This document shows positions 6,402-12,311 of a DNA stretch of 12,311 bases, piece by piece. Under the pieces are notes generated by a model. The model was not told the origin of the DNA. It did no database searches and saw nothing but the letters and a program-made list of their open reading frames with translations. Source of the stretch: an uncultured Oscillospiraceae bacterium (lineage in GTDB: Bacteria; Bacillota; Clostridia; Oscillospirales; Acutalibacteraceae); the NCBI GenBank assembly GCA_905198295.1, contig CAJKBW010000081.1, positions 1 to 12,311 of the forward strand. Reading direction: 5' to 3'. Positions within the stretch are counted from its first letter, which is position 1. Each line of letters begins with the position of its first letter. The position numbers and the translations under genes were made by a program.

Positions 6402-7163
6402 ATGAAAATTTGTCCAAACTGCGGTCTGCAGAACCCGGAGGAAAGCCGCTTCTGCAATCAGTGCGGGGCACCGATTGCCACCGGGGCACCGATTGCTACC
6501 GGCACACCGATCGCCGCCGGGGCACCGATTGTCACCGGGGCACCGGAGGAGAGCCTGAACCGGAATGCGGCGGAGACATCCGTGCCGCCTCAACCAGTGC
6601 CGGTGCCGCCTCAATCGGCGCCTGTACCGCCATATTCGGCGCCCGTATCGCCCTTTGCGGCGTCCATGCAGCAGAGGAGCATCCCGTTGGCGGCTGCCGC
6701 GGCCCCGCGCAGATCGCCGCAAAAAATCGTGATTATTGTGATCGTTGCGGTGCTTGCAGCGGCATTGCTTGCCGCTGCGGTTATTTTCGCCGTTTCCCGA
6801 GTCAATACCCCCGACACCGGCGGAAACGATACGTTTTTTTCGGAAAGCCAGTATACGGATTCCGTGGATTTTTCGGCTGTTTTCAGTCAATACGGCTCGT
6901 GGTCTTACGGAAGCGTTGCGTCGGACGGGAGTTATATGACCATCGATACCAACCCGGATAACGAAGAGGAACATATCGATTTTGCCGCCTATACGGCACT
7001 GAAAAACATCAATGCCGCGCTGGGCTTTTCGGATGCGCTGCTGGAGAAAATGAACCAGACGAGGGCGCTCGACGGCCGGCAGTCCGATGAAAACGACAAG
7101 GTAAAGGTCAGCTGGTCCTATCATCCGGACAAAGGGCTTGAAGTGCTTTACGAAAAGAAATAA
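6402..7163 (+). CDS. Zinc-ribbon single-pass membrane protein of unknown function
   Basis: A 253-residue protein. Residues 1-24 form a zinc ribbon with Cys4, Cys7, Cys18 and Cys21 (CPNCG...FCNQCG). Residues 23-46 are four six-residue APIATG-type repeats, followed by a Pro-rich segment (VPPQ/VPPY repeats, about 60-90). Residues about 109-131 form one transmembrane helix (IVIIVIVAVLAAALL...). The remaining 120 residues should be outside the membrane; they are acidic and aromatic-rich, with no domain I recognise. The layout (cytosolic zinc ribbon, disordered Pro linker, TM, extracellular tail) is common in Firmicutes membrane proteins of unknown role. The start is ATG 6402 with AAGGAG at 6386-6391. 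It appears monocistronic, and no clear terminator follows. Confidence 0.88.
   Translation: MKICPNCGLQNPEESRFCNQCGAPIATGAPIATGTPIAAGAPIVTGAPEESLNRNAAETSVPPQPVPVPPQSAPVPPYSAPVSPFAASMQQRSIPLAAAAAPRRSPQKIVIIVIVAVLAAALLAAAVIFAVSRVNTPDTGGNDTFFSESQYTDSVDFSAVFSQYGSWSYGSVASDGSYMTIDTNPDNEEEHIDFAAYTALKNINAALGFSDALLEKMNQTRALDGRQSDENDKVKVSWSYHPDKGLEVLYEKK
6468..6539 (+). repeat. Four 18-bp tandem repeats inside the zinc-ribbon gene
   Basis: Units at 6468, 6486, 6504 and 6522 encode APIATG, APIATG, TPIAAG and APIVTG; a partial fifth copy (GCACCG) follows. The unit is a multiple of three, so copy-number change would alter only linker length. Confidence 0.92.
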
Positions 7164-7270
7164 GCTGTCCTGCGCCGGCTGAGGTCGGCATTTCGGTGAA
7201 CGGAAGGAAAGCGAGACAAGACGCGCGGCCTGCACGGAGGAGTCTTTTGCCGGGATCTTCTGTCCGCCTC

Positions 7271-7299
7271 TTGACAGCCGGGGGTTTTGCGGGTATACT
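7271..7299 (+). promoter_or_regulatory. Consensus sigma-A promoter of the glpP operon
   Basis: TTGACA (7271-7276), a 17-base spacer and TATACT (7294-7299), nearly perfect consensus. Transcription should start near 7306, only about four bases before the leader hairpin. Confidence 0.92.
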
Positions 7300-7309
7300 G
7301 AGGTTGAGT

Positions 7310-7364
7310 AAACGGAGATATGAACCAGGGGATTTTTCTGCCCTGCTGTCATATCTCCGTTTTT
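7310..7364 (+). terminator. Leader terminator hairpin, likely GlpP antitermination target
   Basis: A perfect 14-bp stem (7310-7323 with 7349-7362) is capped by an inner 5-bp stem CAGGG/CCCTG (7326-7330 with 7341-7345) and ends in a T-run at 7360-7364. It lies directly after a consensus promoter and about 70 bp before glpP. In Bacillus subtilis, GlpP with glycerol-3-phosphate prevents termination at inverted repeats in glp leaders; the same arrangement is seen here. The terminator is clear; the GlpP target role is inference. The segment GGGCAG at 7371-7376 could also pair with CTGCCC at 7338-7343. Confidence 0.88.
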
Positions 7365-7435
7365 ATATCCGGGCAGCATGACGCCGGCGGAAGCGGCGGC
7401 CGTGCGGCGGGACGAACACAGAGAGGACGATACCG

Positions 7436-7984
7436 ATGAGGCTGGCGGATAATCCGATTATTGCCGCCGTGCGGACCGGGCGGGAGCTGGAGGGGGCGCT
7501 TGGCTGCGAAGTGCCGCTGATTTTTCTGCTCAGCGGCAGCATCCTGACCCTGAAGGATACGCTGCGGCGCATTCATGCGGAGAAAAAACGGGCGTTTGTT
7601 CATATCGATCTGACCGAAGGCATAGGAAAGGATAATGCAGGGATGGCGTTTTTGGCGGAGCTTGGCGCGGACGGCATCATCAGCACCCGTGCCGGCCTGA
7701 TCCGGGCGGCAAAGGACTGCGGGCTGGAAACGGTGCAGCGCTTTTTTCTGGTGGATTCCCACTCGGTGGAAACCGCGATCGAATCCATCCGTGCCTGCGA
7801 TCCGTCGATGGTGGAGCTGATGCCCGGGGTGGTGCCGAAGGTCATCCGGCGATTCTGCGGGGAAATCCGTCAGCCGGTGATCGCCGGCGGCCTGATCGAA
7901 ACACGGGAAGAAGCGGTCCAGGCGCTGAGCGCGGGCGCGGCGGCCATATCCACCGCACAGCCGGCGCTGTGGCGGGAGGTTTGA
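7436..7984 (+). CDS. glpP: Glycerol-3-phosphate responsive antiterminator GlpP
   Basis: A 182-residue cytosolic protein of the GlpP family, close to the usual length. Recognisable segments are the N-terminal NPIIAAV, then HIDLTEG (from residue 56), DGIISTRAGLIRAAK, FFLVDSHSVE, VELMPGVVPKVI and the C-terminal PVIAGGLIETREEAVQAL with AISTA. In characterised members it binds glycerol-3-phosphate and leader mRNA to allow transcription past a terminator. Here it is the first gene of the operon it probably controls, with a terminator hairpin just upstream of it, so it would promote its own synthesis. The ATG at 7436 follows GAGAGG at 7421-7426. The next gene begins 32 bp after the stop. No glpF or glpK is in the window. 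Confidence 0.95.
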   Translation: MRLADNPIIAAVRTGRELEGALGCEVPLIFLLSGSILTLKDTLRRIHAEKKRAFVHIDLTEGIGKDNAGMAFLAELGADGIISTRAGLIRAAKDCGLETVQRFFLVDSHSVETAIESIRACDPSMVELMPGVVPKVIRRFCGEIRQPVIAGGLIETREEAVQALSAGAAAISTAQPALWREV

Positions 7985-8016
7985 CAGGACGTTTTTGCGG
8001 CAGGGAGGAAAACCGT

Positions 8017-9489
8017 ATGCTGTATGATGTAATGGTTATCGGCGCCGGGGTGGTCGGCGCGCTGGCCGCCCGCGAGCTGTCCCGCTATGACCTGCGGGTT
8101 TGCCTGCTGGAGCGGGATGAGGATGTGGCGATGGGAACGACCCGCGCCAACAGTGCGATCGTCCACGGCGGGTTTGATCCGCTGCCGGGAACGCAAAAGG
8201 CCAGGCTCAATGTGCGCGGCACGGCGATGATGCCGGCGCTTGCGGCGCAATTGCAGGTGCCGTACCGGAACAACGGCTCGCTGGTGCTGGCCTTTTCCCC
8301 GGAGGACAAAGACGCCCTTGCGCGGCTGTATCAGAGAGGGCTTGCCAACGGTGTGCCGGGGCTGTCGCTGCTTTCCGGGGAAGAGGTGCGCGCGCTGGAG
8401 CCGCAGGTGTCGGAAAAGGCGGCCGGCGCGCTGCGGTGCACCTCGTCGGGCATCATCGGCCCCTATGAGCTGGCCATTGCCGCCGTGGGGAACGCGATGG
8501 ACAACGGCGTGGAGCTGCGCACGGATTTCCGGGTGGAGCGCATCGAGAAGACCGACGGGGGCTTTTGCCTGTATGCCGGCGGACAGCAGGTGCAGGCGCG
8601 GTATGTGCTCAACTGCGCCGGGCTGTATGCCGACGAAATCGCCGGCATGCTGGGGGAGCGGACGGCGCCGATCGTACCGCGCCGCGGCGAATACCTGCTG
8701 CTGGATAAAAGCGCGGGGAATCTGGTGTCGCACACGCTGTTCCAGGTGCCGACGCCCGCCGGAAAGGGCGTGCTGATCACCCCCACGGTGGACGGCAATC
8801 TGCTCGTCGGGCCTACCTCGCACGAGGTGGACGGCAGGGAAAACCGCGACGTCACCGGCGAAGGGCTGGAGGAGATCCGCCGCGCGGCGTCGAGAGCGGT
8901 GGAAGCCCTGCCGCTGCGGCAGGTGATCCGCTCGTTTGCCGGCGTGCGCGCCTCGCTGGCGGGCGGGGATTTTGTGGTGCGGGCTTCCGCCGAATGGCCG
9001 CAGTTCTGGCATGCGCTCGGCATCGATTCGCCCGGCCTGTCGGCGGCGCCGGCGATTGCGGAGGAGCTGGTCCGCGGGCTTGCGCAGGCGGGCCTGCCGC
9101 TGCGGGAAAAAAGCGATTTTCAGCCCGAACGGCAGTCGTGCCGCGCCTTCCATTCGCTGGATACCGCGGCGAAGAACCGGCTGATTGCGCAGGATGCGCG
9201 CTACGGCCATGTCGTCTGCCGCTGTGAGACGGTGACCGAGGGCGAAATCGTCGCCGCCATCCATCAGAATCCGCCGGCGCGCACGCTGGATGCGGTCAAG
9301 CGCCGCACCCGCACCGGGATGGGCCGCTGTCAGGGCGGCTTCTGCACGCCGTATCTGACCGAAATTCTGGCGCGGGAATGGGGGATTCCGGAGGAAGCGG
9401 TGATGCAGTTCGGCAGCCGCGCGCCGGTGCTGGCCGGACGCACCAAGGGCGGAGAGGAGGATGCGGCATGCGGACAGCCGATCTGGTAA
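8017..9489 (+). CDS. FAD-dependent glycerol-3-phosphate dehydrogenase-like oxidoreductase with [2Fe-2S] domain (GlpA-like)
   Basis: A 490-residue protein. The N-terminal DAO-type FAD domain has VIGAGVVG (residues 7-14), ELSRYDLRVCLLERD closing the dinucleotide fold, and GTTRANSAIVHGG, which contacts FAD. The C-terminal BFD-like domain holds four cysteines in the [2Fe-2S] pattern: Cys401 and Cys403 (CRCE), Cys438 and Cys443 (GRCQGGFC). This matches anaerobic GlpA-type glycerol-3-phosphate dehydrogenase, which oxidises glycerol-3-phosphate to dihydroxyacetone phosphate. The GlpP gene before it supports that substrate, though related DAO enzymes exist. The start is ATG 8017 with GGGAGG upstream; the in-frame ATG at 7969 would overlap glpP and add residues before the FAD fold. 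Its end overlaps the next gene by 22 bp, implying translational coupling and a shared complex. Confidence 0.92.
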   Translation: MLYDVMVIGAGVVGALAARELSRYDLRVCLLERDEDVAMGTTRANSAIVHGGFDPLPGTQKARLNVRGTAMMPALAAQLQVPYRNNGSLVLAFSPEDKDALARLYQRGLANGVPGLSLLSGEEVRALEPQVSEKAAGALRCTSSGIIGPYELAIAAVGNAMDNGVELRTDFRVERIEKTDGGFCLYAGGQQVQARYVLNCAGLYADEIAGMLGERTAPIVPRRGEYLLLDKSAGNLVSHTLFQVPTPAGKGVLITPTVDGNLLVGPTSHEVDGRENRDVTGEGLEEIRRAASRAVEALPLRQVIRSFAGVRASLAGGDFVVRASAEWPQFWHALGIDSPGLSAAPAIAEELVRGLAQAGLPLREKSDFQPERQSCRAFHSLDTAAKNRLIAQDARYGHVVCRCETVTEGEIVAAIHQNPPARTLDAVKRRTRTGMGRCQGGFCTPYLTEILAREWGIPEEAVMQFGSRAPVLAGRTKGGEEDAACGQPIW

Positions 9490-10763
9490 TCATCGGCGGC
9501 GGGCCGGCCGGCATGGCCGCTGCCGTCAGCGCATACGACGCCGGCGTGCGGGATATACTGATCCTCGAGAGGGACGCCGCGCTCGGCGGGATTCTGCAGC
9601 AGTGCATCCACAACGGGTTCGGCCTGCACCGCTTCGGGGAGGAGCTCACCGGCCCGGAATACGCCGAACGGTATGCCGCGCAGGTGGAGGAACGGCAGAT
9701 TGCCTGCTGCTTCAACACAATGGTGCTGGACATCACCCCCGATAAGCAGGTGACGGCGATGAACGCGCAGCAGGGCGTGTTCACGGTGCAGGCCGGGGCG
9801 GTGATTCTGGCGATGGGCTGCCGCGAGCGCAGCCGGGGCGCGCTGAACATCCCGGGAAGCCGGCCGGCCGGCATTTATACGGCGGGCACCGCCCAGCGCT
9901 TTGTCAACCTGAAAGGGCTGATGCCCGGCAAAAAAGCGGTGATTCTGGGTTCGGGGGATATCGGCCTGATTATGGCGCGGCGGATGACGCTCGAGGGCGC
10001 CGAGGTGAAGATGGTGTGCGAGCTGATGCCGTATTCCGGCGGCCTGAACCGGAACATTGTGCAGTGCCTGGAGGATTTTGATATTCCGCTCCGCCTCAGT
10101 CACACCGTTTCCCGGATTCACGGCGCCGACCGGGTGACCGGGGTAACCGTCTCCCGCGTGGACGAAAACGGGCGGATCATTCCCGGAACCGGCGAGTATG
10201 TGGCGTGCGACACGCTGCTGCTGTCCTGCGGCCTGATTCCGGAAAACGAGCTTTCGCGGCAGATGGGGCTGCCGATGGATCCGGTCACCGGCGGGGCGGT
10301 GGTCAGCGAACGGCGGGAGACCGCCGTGCCGGGCGTATTTGCCTGCGGGAATGTCCTGCATGTGCACGACCTGGTGGATTACGTCTCCGAGGAGGCGGCG
10401 CTGGCCGGCCGGGCGGCGGCGGATTACATCCTCGGGCGGATGGTGCGGCCGGGCGGCAGCATACCGCTGAAGGCCGGAAACGGCGTGCGGTACACGGTGC
10501 CGCAGCGGGTGACGGCAGAGCAGACGGCTGCTGTGCGGGTATACTTCCGGGTGGGGGCGGTATTTTTCGGCGCCCGGCTGGTGGTGCGCGCGGGGGAACG
10601 GGTGCTGCTGGACCGCCGGAAGCCCAAACTGGCGCCCGGCGAAATGGAATGGGTCGAGCTGACCCCGGAAATGCTGCGGCAGGCGGACGGCGGGATCGAA
10701 ATCGCCGTGGAAGCCGCGACAGGAGGTGCGGAAAATGGCGGAAGTCCCCAAAAGCAGGCGTGA
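9468..10763 (+). CDS. FAD/NAD(P)-dependent oxidoreductase, partner of the GlpA-like protein
   Basis: A 431-residue two-dinucleotide-domain flavoprotein. The FAD motif IIGGGPAG (residues 8-15) is followed by GGILQQCIHNGFG (about 40-52), a signature of this clostridial group. The second Rossmann motif LGSGDIG (Gly161-Gly166) should bind NAD(P). The late segment GVFACGN is the usual second FAD contact. A C-terminal extension of about 80 residues is probably a beta domain. It is likely the subunit linking the GlpA-like dehydrogenase to NAD(P) or another carrier, replacing the GlpB of enteric bacteria. The start is ATG 9468 with GGAGAGGAGG just upstream; the Rossmann fold begins right after it. 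It overlaps both neighbours (22 bp and 29 bp). Family is firm; the exact electron acceptor is inference. Confidence 0.9.
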   Translation: MRTADLVIIGGGPAGMAAAVSAYDAGVRDILILERDAALGGILQQCIHNGFGLHRFGEELTGPEYAERYAAQVEERQIACCFNTMVLDITPDKQVTAMNAQQGVFTVQAGAVILAMGCRERSRGALNIPGSRPAGIYTAGTAQRFVNLKGLMPGKKAVILGSGDIGLIMARRMTLEGAEVKMVCELMPYSGGLNRNIVQCLEDFDIPLRLSHTVSRIHGADRVTGVTVSRVDENGRIIPGTGEYVACDTLLLSCGLIPENELSRQMGLPMDPVTGGAVVSERRETAVPGVFACGNVLHVHDLVDYVSEEAALAGRAAADYILGRMVRPGGSIPLKAGNGVRYTVPQRVTAEQTAAVRVYFRVGAVFFGARLVVRAGERVLLDRRKPKLAPGEMEWVELTPEMLRQADGGIEIAVEAATGGAENGGSPQKQA

Positions 10764-11118
10764 GCTGACCTGCATTACCTGCCCGATGGGCTGCGCGCTT
10801 ACGGTGGAGCTGGCCGACGGCGTGTTTGTCTCGGTGAGCGGCAACCGCTGCAAGCGCGGGGAAGCGTATGCCTATGCGGAGGTGACCCACCCTGCCCGCA
10901 CGCTGACGACCACCATGGCGGCGCAGGGGGCGCCCGGTATACTGGTGCCGGTCAAATCGGACCGGCCGCTGCCCAAAGAATGCCTGCTCGAGGCGATGCG
11001 GCAGATTAACCGGCAGCGGGTAAAGCTGCCGGTGAAACGGGGCGATGTCGTGATGACCGGCCTTTTCGGCGGCAATATGATTGCCACGAGAAGCGTGGAT
11101 GAACCGGCCGGATCGTGA
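10735..11118 (+). CDS. DUF1667 four-cysteine protein, small subunit of the Glp-like complex
   Basis: A 127-residue cytosolic protein with a DUF1667 pattern: CITCPMGC (Cys13, Cys16, Cys20) followed by Cys39 in GNRCKRG, then EVTHPARTLTTT and a C-terminal VKLPVKRGDVV...LFGGN stretch. Four cysteines in this layout suggest an iron-sulfur cluster or zinc site, but this is inference because the family is uncharacterised. It overlaps the upstream oxidoreductase by 29 bp and has AGGAGG at 10720-10725. The ATG 10735 is preferred over an in-frame GTG at 10726, which touches the ribosome binding site. Constant pairing with the two flavoproteins suggests it is their electron-transfer subunit, in the place a GlpC would occupy. 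Only 111 bp separate it from the mgtC-like gene, and no terminator is visible there. Confidence 0.88.
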   Translation: MAEVPKSRRELTCITCPMGCALTVELADGVFVSVSGNRCKRGEAYAYAEVTHPARTLTTTMAAQGAPGILVPVKSDRPLPKECLLEAMRQINRQRVKLPVKRGDVVMTGLFGGNMIATRSVDEPAGS

Positions 11119-11173
11119 AGCGCGGGAAACAGCCGTTTTACGGTCCGGAAACGATAAAGATATCTCCCGGCTG

Positions 11174-11211
11174 CGTTTTCCGCCGGGGCGGAAAAGCGGC
11201 GGGGGAAAACG
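11174..11211 (+). promoter_or_regulatory. Two mutually exclusive hairpins next to the mgtC-family ribosome binding site
   Basis: Hairpin A: 8 bp, TTTTCCGC/GCGGAAAA (11176-11183 with 11188-11195, loop CGGG). Hairpin B: CGTTTTCC/GGAAAACG (11174-11181 with 11204-11211), continued after a GGG bulge by GCCG/CGGC (11182-11185 with 11197-11200). Both use the same 5' arm, so they cannot coexist. B ends one base before the AAGGAG at 11213. No T-run follows, so transcription termination is unlikely. A translation-level role is only a suggestion. Confidence 0.5.
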
Positions 11212-11229
11212 AAAGGAGAGAGGAGCCGA

Positions 11230-11952
11230 TTGACGCTGTTGAGAGATTTTCTGGCGTTCCCGCCGGGGATTCTGCTGGAGCTGTTTGCGCGGGTGCTGTT
11301 CGCCTGCGCCTGCGGCGCGCTGATCGGGTTTGAGCGTGCGCGCCGCTTCAAGGAGGCCGGGATGCGCACCCACTGCATTATTGCGGCGGCGGCCTCGCTG
11401 CTGATGGTGCTGTCCAAATACTGCTTTGCGGATCTGTCGGTTGCCGATGGGTTCTTTTCGGGCGACCGCGGCGCGGACCCGGCGCGGATCGCGGCGCAGA
11501 TTGTCAGCGGCGTGGGCTTTCTGGGGGCGGGTGTCATTTTCCGCAGCGGCGCTACGGTCAAGGGGCTGACCACCGCGGCGGGCCTCTGGGCGACATCGGC
11601 GGTCGGGATGGCCATCGGCAGCGGGATGTACGCGGTGGGGCTGTTCACCGCCGTGGTGGTTGTGCTGCTGCAGTTTGTGCTGCACAGGTTCCATATCGGC
11701 GCCGACGCCTATGTGCAAAGCGAGATCCGCATGACCATCCCGCTCGACGACGAGCAGCTGCGCGGACAGCTGTACCGGCAGCTGGAAGCGTTCGGGATGA
11801 CGGTGCAGTCCGCCGACTACCGCAAGAATGAAGACGGTACGATGACCATAACCGCGAGCGTGCGGATGAAAAGGGTGCTTTCGATGGAACAGGTGGTTGC
11901 CTTTACACAGGAAAACAGGCGGATCCAGTCCTTTTCCATCGTCAATATCTGA
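11230..11952 (+). CDS. MgtC/SapB family membrane protein
   Basis: A 240-residue protein. The N-terminal half is the MgtC family membrane domain, about four to five helices: GFER (33-36), GMRTH (44-48), GVGFLGAGVIFR (94-105) and LWATSAVGMAIGSGMY (from 119). The C-terminal 80 residues, after the last helix, are soluble and resemble the ACT-like tail seen in MgtC proteins. The family is linked to growth at low magnesium and, in Salmonella, to control of the F-type ATP synthase; its role in clostridia is not settled. I chose the TTG at 11230, which follows GGAGAGAGGAG; the first in-frame ATG would be residue 45 and would lose the first helix. It may be cotranscribed with the glp-like operon, as no terminator is seen between them, but function gives no clear reason for that. 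Confidence 0.93.
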   Translation: MTLLRDFLAFPPGILLELFARVLFACACGALIGFERARRFKEAGMRTHCIIAAAASLLMVLSKYCFADLSVADGFFSGDRGADPARIAAQIVSGVGFLGAGVIFRSGATVKGLTTAAGLWATSAVGMAIGSGMYAVGLFTAVVVVLLQFVLHRFHIGADAYVQSEIRMTIPLDDEQLRGQLYRQLEAFGMTVQSADYRKNEDGTMTITASVRMKRVLSMEQVVAFTQENRRIQSFSIVNI

Positions 11953-11954
11953 AA

Positions 11955-11994
11955 AGAAGCGGGGGCAGAACCATACGGTTCAACCCCCGCTTCT
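11955..11994. repeat. Hairpin after the mgtC-family gene, no T-run on + strand
   Basis: An 11-bp perfect stem AGAAGCGGGGG/CCCCCGCTTCT (11955-11965 with 11984-11994) encloses a second stem GAACC/GGTTC (11968-11972 with 11977-11981, loop ATAC). It starts two bases after the stop codon. The + strand has no T-run afterwards, while the minus strand would read CTTTTC. It could be a mRNA-stabilising 3' end or a weak reverse terminator. Confidence 0.75.
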
Positions 11995-12044
11995 GCCTGT
12001 CGAAAAAGTCCGGCTTATGCCGCCCTTTTCTCTATGCTGACGCA

Positions 12045-12076
12045 AAAGAGGGGGATCGTCTGATTTCCCCTTTTTT
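12045..12076 (+). terminator. Intrinsic terminator downstream of the mgtC-family gene
   Basis: Stem AAAGAGGGGGA with TCCCCTTTTTT (12045-12055 with 12066-12076, two G-U pairs, 10-nt loop), the 3' arm itself forming the T-run. It lies about 90 bp after the stop. Confidence 0.8.
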
Positions 12077-12130
12077 ATCCATGCAGGTTGGATCTTGCCG
12101 GCTGCACCGTACCGGATCGCCTTTTCCCGC

Positions 12131-12198
12131 GCGGCGCGTGCTGTGCGGCACAGCGGGTTCAGGCCGTTCCCGGAAAAATCGCGCCGCTTTTGTTTTTT
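12131..12198 (+). terminator. Second terminator-like structure with no gene before it
   Basis: GCGGCGCG (12131-12138) pairs perfectly with CGCGCCGC (12180-12187) and is followed by TTTTGTTTTTTT. The 41-nt interval contains another hairpin CTGTG/CACAG (12141-12145 with 12149-12153, loop CGG). The loop is long, so confidence is moderate. It lies 54 bp beyond the previous terminator. Confidence 0.55.
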
Positions 12199-12202
12199 TG
12201 GC

Positions 12203-12231
12203 TTTATTCCGACGGAAAGTTATGCTATAAT
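12203..12231 (+). promoter_or_regulatory. Extended -10 promoter for a transcript leaving the window
   Basis: TATAAT at 12226-12231 preceded by TGC (extended -10). The -35 position, 17 bases upstream, is only TTTATT (12203-12208). Transcription should start near 12238. Confidence 0.8.
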
Positions 12232-12234
12232 AAC

Positions 12235-12311
12235 CTCACGCCGTAAGCGGAAAGCGGAGCTTTCCGACGGCTGAGAGAACATTGAACCACTCCGGAACGG
12301 TCAAAGCCGTT
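12235..12311 (+). ncRNA. Highly structured leader or RNA, cut by the right edge
   Basis: A long interrupted hairpin comes first: CTCA/TGAG (12235-12238 with 12272-12275), GCCGT/ACGGC (12240-12244 with 12267-12271) and CGGAAAGC/GCTTTCCG (12248-12255 with 12259-12266). Two overlapping alternatives follow: TTGA-CC/GGTCAA (12282-12288 with 12299-12304, one bulge) and AACGG/CCGTT (12296-12300 with 12307-12311). It could be a riboswitch, an attenuator or a leader of a gene outside the window. No known class was recognised. Confidence 0.5.

Noticed and set aside
7196..7381. A 61-codon frame before glpP as a leader peptide
   Set aside because: It runs through the glpP promoter and the terminator hairpin and starts upstream of the mapped promoter elements, so it cannot be translated from that transcript.
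7981..7986. TTGACA as a -35 element for the GlpA-like gene
   Set aside because: No -10 lies 15-19 bases downstream, which is the ribosome binding site region. The match comes from the glpP stop codon context.
12269..12277. GGCTGAGAG as a TPP riboswitch signature
   Set aside because: The GCC...GGCTGAGA stem resembles the TPP element, but the GGGGTG expected before it is absent (CCTCAC is present) and the later conserved half is outside the window, so it cannot be supported.

Overview
The window looks like a chromosomal segment of a GC-rich anaerobic Firmicute, most likely a gut-type clostridium (Oscillospiraceae/Ruminococcaceae-like). This is inferred from strong AGGAGG-type ribosome binding sites, Cys-21 lipoprotein signal peptides, a GlpP-type antiterminator, DUF4358 and DHHW proteins, and the high GC content. 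Species cannot be named from the sequence. All twelve supported genes are on the + strand; long minus-strand reading frames are GC-driven shadows.

Region 1 (1-5523) is a cell-surface module. Three tandem paralogous SGNH/GDSL-hydrolase lipoproteins (the first cut by the left edge) are followed by a DUF4358 lipoprotein, an MBOAT O-acyltransferase (AlgI/DltB type) and a DHHW-family membrane-anchored SGNH protein. Gaps are short and every start has a Shine-Dalgarno, so this is probably one operon. The likely joint role is adding, and perhaps removing, acyl (acetyl) groups on an extracellular or wall glycan. The substrate is unknown.

Region 2 (5524-6101) is ribosomal protein L19 (rplS) as a single-gene unit. 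It has a near-consensus extended -10 promoter, a structured leader of about 150 nt that may be an L19 autoregulatory leader, and a strong intrinsic terminator. Region 3 (6102-7163) is a 300-bp non-coding gap and then a zinc-ribbon single-pass membrane protein with an 18-bp tandem repeat.

Region 4 (7271-11118) is a glycerol-3-phosphate-type operon: consensus promoter, a leader that is almost entirely a terminator hairpin, glpP, a GlpA-like FAD dehydrogenase with a BFD-like [2Fe-2S] tail, a second FAD/NAD(P) oxidoreductase, and a four-Cys DUF1667 protein. The last genes overlap and are probably subunits of one complex. The leader hairpin is the natural target for the GlpP encoded just after it, which implies autogenous antitermination.

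Region 5 (11119-12311) holds an MgtC/SapB family membrane protein with a TTG start, preceded by two mutually exclusive hairpins next to its ribosome binding site. After it come several hairpins or terminators. At the right edge is a new promoter with a highly structured leader that runs out of the window.

The strongest candidates for new biology are regulatory RNA elements (the GlpP leader, the mgtC upstream switch-like pairings and the edge leader) and the expanded SGNH family beside MBOAT/DHHW. No defence system, CRISPR array, integrase or insertion sequence is visible.
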